DNA from: Codonopsis lanceolata
Lineage: Eukaryota; Streptophyta; Magnoliopsida; Asterales; Campanulaceae
Length of the DNA: 64,000 bases
Assembly (NCBI GenBank): GCA_013146195.2
Contig: CM028379.1
Coordinates: 154,782,437-154,846,436 of the forward strand
Direction: 5' to 3'
Part shown: positions 57,067-64,000 of the stretch, in pieces
Layout of the letters: each line of letters begins with the position of its first letter
How positions within the stretch are numbered: the stretch's first letter is position 1
The notes under the pieces: model-generated
Told to the model about the DNA's origin: nothing
Databases searched by the model: none
The model's input: only the letters and a program-made list of their open reading frames with translations
Made by a program: the position numbers and the translations under genes

Positions 57067-59330
57067 ATGGCTTCTTCTTCGCGATATCAGAAGGGAAAGG
57101 CACTGATGCATCCGGAATCAGGCGAGGAACGCCAAGAACTTTCTCATTTGACTCGGAATTATATCAAATATTGGTTTTCAAAGGATGATTGGGGCAATAT
57201 CCTTCGCGATCGGCATATGCATGTTTCTAATCTTCCAAATCCAGCTGTAAGTTTCTTTTTTTACAAACTTATTTGGTTGATTTTTCAGATCTATTGGATT
57301 TTTTGCTGTTTTGGGCCTTTTGGAGTATACCCGCACTTGATTTTGATGCTTATGCATGCAATTTATATGCTAAATGATATAATTTGGCAATTATACATAG
57401 CAAAAATATGAAATTCGTGCTATTTAATTTTGCGAGGCATACTTGAGCAATTGGCACTATTTAATTTTGCGATGCATATTTCATGTAACTGATATATTTT
57501 GACTATATGATGCATGCTTGGGCTAAAAGTATTTTTATTAGGCGTGCTCATGTGATATATTTTTCAGATACATGATGCATTTTTTTTCTTTTCAGATATA
57601 GTTTCTCCTTTTTTTTTTTTATGCATGCGCGTACTGCAGATATATTTTGTATGCAAGAATGCAACATAATATGCTTTCTAGGATGTGTGCCAAATGCAAT
57701 ATTTCATGTGACATTTTCTTTTCATTTTCATTCATTCTTTTTTACAAAATGCAACGGAGATGTATTTCTAAATGCAGTATATGCAAATGCAACTTTTTAT
57801 ATACATGCAAAATGCAAATATATTTCATGCAACATGTTATTTTTGGTATGCAAAATGCGCAACGTAAATGGGGCATGGTATGTTTTTTTTTATATGCATG
57901 CAAAGTGCAACATAGATATTTTATGCAACAATATATATTTTTTGTTTTTTTATATGCTTTAGTAAGAATGACATAGTATTATGGCATGCACGGGGGATAA
58001 ATTGAAAGACACGAATTTTACCTCCCCTTTCTTTCTGATTCTGAGATGTTGTTGTTGCTATTATATTTTTTTTTCCAGGCACGTAGAGCTTTGACCAGAG
58101 TGCGGGCCAGCTGTGACAAGATCGCTACTATTTATAACCTGATGCCTTTGCAAGCACAGCTTCTGATGGAGTCCTCTGGCTTCTGCGTGTTTTTGCGCGC
58201 GTTTCGCCCTTTCCTCAGTTACCTGCCTATTTTTTTAGGTATTGCGGGACTACTGGTGGGATACCACACATACCTTTCATTTTAGTTGGGGCGAGGCCAC
58301 TCTGACTTTTTGCAACTTTACCGCAATTACGGACATCTCCACTGGTATTGGCAGGACCCTGGAGCCGGATTATACTCTCAGACATTATCACGATGTGGTT
58401 GCGGATCTCTTGGGTTTTGAGCCAGAATATAAGACCACCGAAGAGATTAAGATTGGCAGCGTGAAGAGTTGACTTTTGCAACATGTCGGGTAGGTTGATA
58501 ATGATGATAGCGAGGCTGTAGCTCTCGTTGCCTGGGCAATCTTATTTTTCTTTTTAGGGACGTCTTTATTTGCCAACTCATCCACTTTTTTTAGAGTTTC
58601 TCTCTTGGGATGCCTGCGGGAGCTGCATCATGTCATTGATTATGACTGCGGGTAAGCAGGTTTAGCTGAGTTGTATGCTTCCATGGATCGAGCTAGTCGC
58701 AATGATTCTCCGGTCCTTAACAGTTTTGCTCCAGCTTGGGAGGTATCTTTTCCTTCTTTTTTTTTTTTCTGCTTTTGATATTTTTGCCAGCATTTTTTTT
58801 TTCTGGCTGACTTTTTTTTTTCTTTGCAGGTTTGGGCATACTCTGTTTTTCATTTCACTCCGGGCCCACTGCGTAACCGCATTCACGAGCCACCATTTCT
58901 GGCTGAGTTTGTGAATGCAAATCGAGTAGAGGAAGACCGGGACGGTCGCTACCTGGACGAGATAATGATGCGGGACAGGATTACGAGCTCGAGCTCAGGC
59001 GTCGTGCACCTATCTCCCTGGAGGGGTCTGGCTAGGCCTTATTTGATTTCTTTAGAGATGAGCCGTTACCGGATTCTGATGGTGTCAATTATGGTCGACT
59101 CACTGTATGTGGGCGAACGGGTTTATCGCCAGCATTTTTTGTATTTGATACCTCCTGTGACACCTCCTGCACCTCCAACCTGGGTGATTGTCCCAGATTC
59201 CTTGCCTAACAGGTATCTGTACCTGTCGAGATTCATTGTTCCTCAGGGTGATTATCCTAACATGTCTTTCGAGGATTTCTTGAGGATTGTGCTTCACCCT
59301 GCCCCTGTAGCAGCTAGGCGCATCTGACGT
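57067..59330 (+). pseudogene. Plant mobile domain (PMD) protein gene, antisense in the Tat element
   Basis: A spliced, plant-like gene. Exon 1, 57067-57252, is MASSSRYQKGKALMHPESGE to NPA with donor GTAAGT. The acceptor TTTTTCCAG ends at 58078, then ARRALTRVRA..LQAQLLMESSGF. A one-base slip near 58235 leads to DYWWDTTHTFHFSWGEATLT and EPDYTL, the hallmark PMD region. TGA at 58470 interrupts it, but the same domain continues (LFANSSTFFRVSLL, HHVIDYDCG, TAA, LAELYASMDRASRND). A short intron (58742-58829) precedes VWAYSVFHFTPGPLRNRIHE, and the frame ends at 59325. PMD proteins of the MAIN/MAIL type act in nuclear silencing and genome stability, while transposon-borne copies have unknown roles. 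Its strand is opposite to the Tat pol. It is inactive as it stands. Confidence 0.78.
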
Positions 59331-60120
59331 TTCTGATAGGCCGAGGCCTTCTCGTCTAGTTTGTGATGCGGAGTCGGACTTTTTCGTGCCTGCCGAGGAC
59401 TTCTCCACCTTCCAATATCAGTGTGATGGATGACTCGTGGAGGAAGTTCTGCCCGATATCGAGATCCCGGAGCGGTACCAAATTCCTGAGCGGACTCGTG
59501 CAGTATATTTTTCTGCTTTTTCATACTTGCATCATTTTTCTCTTTTTTTTCTCGATGCTGACATACATTTTTTTTTGTTTCTGGATGAGTTCACTTGCCG
59601 AAGGAATGATGCTGTCAATTAGGCTAGGCGTCGGGGTGAGGATGATGATGATGATATCGACATATCAAGTCATACTCGAGCGAGAGGACGGGAGTATAGG
59701 ATTGGCGGGACTGGTCCCCGGGTTATGGGTGGAGATTTAGGTAGGAGCAGATCTTCTCATGGTCATTAGCTCTTGTTTTACCTACACTTGATTATTTTTG
59801 TTGTACTAGACTCTATATATATTTCTAAATGCAATATAATTTTATTTTTATGCTATGATGCATGATATAAATATGATGACTCAATTATTCTAAGAATAAA
59901 GGAAATCTAAATCATTTATCTAAGGTAACGGCACACTGCAGTTTAAGGGCGGAGGTTTGGAGAGGTACACCTTCGTACTTAAAATGGGGTTATCTGGCAT
60001 TCCGTGGGGAAGAAGAGGCAGCTGCCTCTTCATGTGTTTGATATTTTCTCGTTGGTAGGCGAAGGCTATTACCTAGCTTCGGTCTTTTCTTCCCTTCCTT
60101 GTGAACGAACATAGCCAATA
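59331..60120 (+). other. Spacer between the two antisense genes
   Basis: The first part (59331-59740) still looks like degraded 3' coding sequence of the PMD gene (frame-shifted acidic and Pro-rich stretches such as DAESDFFVPAEDF). From 59750 it looks like a 3' UTR. I see no separate gene. Confidence 0.5.
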
Positions 60121-60319
60121 GTGGAGCAGCCAGAGTCAGAAACGGGGAGGCCAGGTAGTTTTGGGAGACAGTGGTGGGACCTCTGGGCGCCGCCCATGGA
60201 GGTTGTGGGTACGGCTCCCAGAGTTGCTATTGCTGGCGCCCATAGCTCTCATGTGCATTTTTGTTTCAGCCCCTATTCATGTACTGTGCTCAATATTCAG
60301 CCGCTTCCTCGATTTTTAG

Positions 60320-60329
60320 TATAAAAAGG
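60320..60329 (+). promoter_or_regulatory. TATA box of the antisense DUF7745 gene
   Basis: TATAAAAAGG lies 133 bases before the ATG at 60462. A CT-rich leader follows (60355-60455), as in plant promoters. About 140 bases upstream, GC-rich dyads (CTGGGCGCCGCCCATGG, 60183-60199) resemble those in the U3 of the Tat LTRs. Confidence 0.6.
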
Positions 60330-60461
60330 AAGCCGAGGCAACGTTTATTTTCACACCATCATCTGCCTTTCTTTCTCTTCTCAAGCCATGATTAATTCTG
60401 AGCTCCCTCTGCTCTGTCTCTCTCTTCTTTAGTCAAATATTTTTTTTGTCTTTCTCAAGCG

Positions 60462-62989
60462 ATGGCCGCACCTATCCACACAGCTTTGGAAATGGAGATA
60501 TATGAGAATGCGTTGGATTTTTGGATTCCTTCCTTACGGGAAGAGGAACGAAAGTGGTTCGAGCATATTTATGGTTATCGATGCCTGCTGTCATGGCGAA
60601 CCTTGCGGATAAACTGGGACAAGCTGAGGGCAGCGTCCAGATTTTCGTCAGTGTAGAGCAATCTTTTCAATTTCTGCTTGAACCAACTGTGCCCCACTTT
60701 TGAGGAGTTTTGTGCTATGGTGGGGATGCCGACCATTGGGCATTGTTGTGCCTTCTGCGCGGAGGCGCCCTTTCATGGCGATACGGGAACTGTTTGGCTC
60801 GACCCTTGCTGCTACTCCAGGTTTTTATAACGGATTTAATTTTAATTTGACCGTTCTCCCTGCTGCATATACTGAATATAGGGAAGACCCAGTCTATCTG
60901 CGACGTCGACTGGATGCCCTCTTTCTTTGTGTTGTGGGAAGGTACGTCCTGGTGGGCTAACCCGGATTCATCGACGTGCGGGTTGTTGACCTGGTGCTAC
61001 AGGCTCGGGATCACCGGGTAAATATTATGTAAGGGTAAAATAGGCAAGGCCTATTTTATCTTGTTTTCACCTTTCTTTGTCAAAGAAGGTTTTTAAATTA
61101 GTTAATGTTTATTTAGGAATTAGAATTTTGTGTTAGACTTAGTTTAGTATATTTTTGGTAGCAAAATCTTTCTAAAGATTTCGGCTATATAAATTTGGTA
61201 ACTAAATCTTGGCAAACATCTTAGTTATTCCAAGAATCCTGATTTTGATCATATTTGGTAAGATAATCTTGCAAGATTGGAAAGGTGTTGATTTTTCCTT
61301 TAAAGTTCTAATCCCTTTCCTTGTAGGAGTGTGTCTCTTTTGCCGTGTGTTTGTAGGGTTTGCTGGATATATATCGAAGGCAGGAATACGGTTTGAGGGA
61401 GAGCTGAGAAGAGAGAATCTAGGCAAGACTTCGGTGGGCAGAAAGTTCGACATATAGAATCAGTTCTTCCAGAACAAAAGCTTCATTGTTGAAGGCTGTC
61501 AATGTTGCAACATTGACATTAACAATAGTTTTCTAGAAAATCTTTTTGTGCTTCCTGTTTTGTGGTTAAGGAAGCTGAATCTATTTCTTTCCCACGTTTG
61601 GTTTAATTGTTTATGTGGGATTTTTTGTTCTCCAAGATACTTTATCTTGTGAGAAGTTTTGCTAGTAATTTCACTAAGTTTTTCATTGTAAAACATTATT
61701 ATTTTTAGTGAAATTTGTGTGGCCTTGAGGCTTGGTCTACAAGTATTAAACTTGTAGATTGTTTTTGGTAAAAAATCTGTTTTTAATCCTTCTGTTTGAA
61801 GCTGTGTTTTTAAACAATCTTCCGCTGCTACTGTTTGCTTTTATTTGCTGTTACATTGTGTTTTCCATTGTTGCTACAATCACAGCAACATTGGTAAATC
61901 ACATTGACATCTATTGAGAATCCGTGCTATCACGTTATTTCATATTATCCCAGTTATTTTGGCTGAAACTTTGTTTGGCCTGGACGTATTTTCACTTGGT
62001 GATGAAGTGTTTCCTTCCGGCAGCCCCCTTTTGATTCATATGTGCTTGGAGGAGCATCTCAATTGGGTGATGACTCCGGTGCTCGTGGGAGGAATGTATG
62101 ATCCCGGGCGCTATGGCTCTCGCAGCCATTATCGCCATGATATGCTTACGAAGATTGAGTGGATAGAGTACTTTCTTCGTATAGGCTCGATGGAGATCAT
62201 TTGGGTGATCAGCCACTAGCGGATCTGCAGCGTTTTTCTATTTACCGGAGCTTACGCCCAGGTTATCTTGCTTGGTCTCGAGTAAACCACTTTTTATCTG
62301 GCGTATCGGGTTCTTCGCCAGTTTGGCAGAGATCAGATTCTTCTGGACGAGAATACCTTAGATTGAAGAGTTGCACATGGAGAGGGAAGTGGGCGTGCTT
62401 ATCCGTGATATGTGGGAGATCGACTTTCCCATGCGGGCCTTAGCTTACGCCTTTTCTAAATATATGCTCTTGTCCCATGAGTATCTATCATGGGTGCTAA
62501 TGGGTGCTAGTGGCGGTTGAAGGGCACTCCCGTGTCATTAGACATGTATTGAGGCGGATCCTTGCGAGACGGGTAACTAGTGGTATCGATGTCCGTTTGA
62601 TGGAAATTAGCGAGGATCTGGAAAGCTCGGGACTGGTGGTTCCTCAGGCTCTGCAGGAGGAATTTCAGCGAGTGGATGGCCTTGGTGCCCAGATGGCCCA
62701 TGATCCTAACGAGGCGGGACCTAGCAACGTGCCTCCCCGATTGAGTAACGCGAGTCGGCGGGGTGATCCCTGGCAAGAAGATGAAACTGTTCCAACTCAG
62801 GCTGGCAGACGTAGCACTGCTCATAGGGGTGATGGTGCTGGCCCAAGTCGTCCCATTATCCAGGACAATGGTGATGCCGATGACGAAGAGGAGGACACCT
62901 CTGTAGGTTCTCACGCTGGTGAGACTGGGGCCTCTTCTACGCCACGCAGAAGTATCTGGTCGCGGCTAAGACGTCGCAGACGATGATAG
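60462..62989 (+). pseudogene. DUF7745-type protein gene, antisense in the Tat element, split by a solo LTR
   Basis: The ATG at 60462 opens MAAPIHTALEMEIYENALDF, then HIYGYRCLLSWRTLRINWDK. After a shift near 60650, CPTFEEFCAMVGMPTIGHCC follows. These are features of the DUF7745-like proteins carried by plant Ty3/gypsy elements. VYLRRRLDALFLCVVGRY leads to 60960. The solo LTR (61028-61942) cuts the frame. After it VILAETLFGLDVFSLGDEVF and MCLEEHLNWVMTPV continue. More shifts follow near 62200 and 62450. The last frame (62504-62986) is hydrophilic, with acidic DADDEEEDTS and a strongly basic end RSIWSRLRRRRR, perhaps a nuclear signal. Function unknown. It converges with pol, which stops at 63512 on the other strand. 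Confidence 0.72.
61028..61942 (+). mobile_element. Solo LTR of a copia element with perfect TSD
   Basis: TGTAAGGGTAAAATAGGCAA at the start and TCACGTTATTTCA at the end, 915 bases. The duplication TATTA is perfect on both sides (61023-61027, 61943-61947). It belongs to the same family as the LTR at 15955-16863, including the palindrome TGTCAATGTTGCAACATTGA (61497 on). No primer site or coding sequence follows, so the element was reduced to one LTR by recombination. Excising it with one TATTA restores the DUF7745 frame. Confidence 0.95.
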
Positions 62990-62999
62990 ACCGTTTCTG

Positions 63000-63382
63000 G
63001 GTGGAACTGTATGAAAAGAGGGGATAGTTTGGGGGGGGGCGGAACAGGGGATATAGGCAGCATGTATATATAGGGAACTGTACAGGAAATAAATGTTAAT
63101 CTATATGTCTTAGACACTTATTCCTAAATTGCACCTTGTGGACTATTACTATATTTTAATGTTTTATTATATGAGCCCTATCGTGGTTTCTCTCTTTTCA
63201 GTCAAGACCATCTTTTTTTTTAGTACGTTGAAGACTTTTGCCTCCTGGAGATCAAGTGCTGGGGATTGAATGTTGGAGCTTCCTTCCCTCTCCCTTTCTC
63301 CTGGGTTTTTTTTTTCTTTGCTCTAACTTTTGCCTAGACGGCCCTTTCGGGTTTTCAATCTAGCGAGCCCTTATTCACATTT

Positions 63383-63428
<46 letters not shown>

Positions 63429-63511
63429 TGCTCTAACTTTTGCCTAAACCGCTCTTTCGGGTTTTCAATCCAACGAGCTGGAGAGGAATGCAGTCGCCAA
63501 ATATTATCGAT
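63000..63511. other. Convergent 3' regions with (TA)n and a flanking duplication
   Basis: The 3' ends of the antisense gene (62989) and of pol (63512) meet here. A (TA)n run of about 42 bases (63382-63424) separates two copies of a 50-bp sequence, TTGCTCTAACTTTTGCCTAG and onward at 63318 and again at 63428, that differ at about six positions. No gene is present. Confidence 0.8.
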
Positions 63512-64000
63512 TCACGCATAGTACCTCTTGAGTTTGTCGAGATTAAAGGGCTGAATGAGGTCTTCCCCATCTTGGTTGGTGAGGAGCACTGCACCTCTTG
63601 ACCGGATCTATTTGACGATTTATGGTCCCATCCAAGGAGATTTCCATTTTCCCTAGTGTCGATATAACTAGGGGGTTTCTTGCGAAGCAACAGATATCCG
63701 ACTTGGATATCGCGGCCTTTGACTTTATTGTTGAATGCCCGGGCTATTCTTTTTTTATATGCCCGAGTATGTTCTAGGGCTAGTAGTCGTCGTTCGTCTA
63801 ACAAGGCTAATTCTTCGTAGCGTTGTTTGACCCAGTCGATGTCAGCTACGTCCGATTCCATCATAACTCTCAATGATGGGATTTCTACTTCAATGGTAAA
63901 CACGGCCTCCATGCCATAAGCTAGAGAATAAGGCGTAGCCCCAGTGGGTGTACGGACTGAAGTACGATATCCCCAGAGGGCTAGTTGCAATTTCTCCGGC
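63512..64000 (-). pseudogene. Tat-lineage integrase C-terminus, runs off window
   Basis: The minus-strand frame begins beyond 64000. LALWGYRTSVRTPTGATPYS, AYGMEAVFTIEVEIPSLRVM and KKRIARAFNNKVKGRDIQVG are typical of Tat integrase ends. A frameshift near 63655 makes the open frame run on to 63433. In the proper frame the end (TNQDGEDLIQPFNLDKLKRY) reaches TGA at 63514-63512, with one more in-frame stop before it. The element continues outside the window. Its LTR-proximal region is 63511-53961. Confidence 0.85.

Noticed and set aside
57621..57976. Met/Cys/Phe-rich frames in two phases
   Set aside because: They lie in the AT-rich first intron of the PMD gene, which has repeated ATGCAAATGC-type motifs. 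No coding signal.

Overview
This is nuclear DNA of a flowering plant, probably a eudicot. It holds two spliced cellular genes, a type II phosphatidylinositol 4-kinase gamma and a type I pectin methylesterase with a PMEI pro-region. They sit in an AT-rich 16-kb island between about 23.4 and 41.2 kb, and almost everything else is nested transposable elements. Bacterial features (operons, ribosome binding sites, CRISPR) do not apply.

Left block, 1-23.4 kb. A minus-strand Athila-type Ty3/gypsy element (1-7144, 3' end outside the window) abuts a decayed Helitron helicase. Next comes a minus-strand Ty1/copia pol remnant (9.2-10.2 kb). A 13-kb plus-strand copia element of the SIRE (Sirevirus) type follows (10226-23407) with two LTRs, gag, pol and an extra env-like region. 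A second copia family sits inside its pol (15955-17507) as an LTR, a primer site and part of gag.

Gene island, 23.4-41.2 kb. The kinase gene (plus strand, coding exons 26564-27904 and 30067-30444) and the pectinesterase gene (minus strand, exons 39218-38248, 36351-36215, 34948-34251) are convergent. Their introns and flanks hold short DNA transposons whose ends can be read directly: a non-autonomous hAT with an 8-bp target duplication, a MULE-like element with a 10-bp duplication, and several Stowaway-like MITEs. A repeat-filled TIR element and a possible organelle-derived insert lie between the genes.

Right block, 41.2-64 kb. Remnants of copia and of Tat-lineage Ty3/gypsy elements are cut by a 3.8-kb hAT transposon with clear ends (44520-48300), an L1-type LINE fragment and a probable gene-carrying MULE remnant. 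Two related Tat LTRs lie head to head (48365 onward on plus, 55100 downward on minus). At the right edge is a minus-strand Tat pol. Between that pol and the LTR at 55100 lie a 16-copy tandem repeat and two plus-strand (antisense) extra genes. One encodes a plant mobile domain protein and the other a DUF7745-type protein. Both are decayed, and the second carries a solo LTR with a perfect 5-bp target duplication.

The least routine material is the antisense two-gene module of the Tat element, with plant-like promoters and introns, together with the repeated dyad or hairpin motifs inside several LTRs. I found no evidence for a wholly new system. Family names rest on motif recognition by eye, not database searches.
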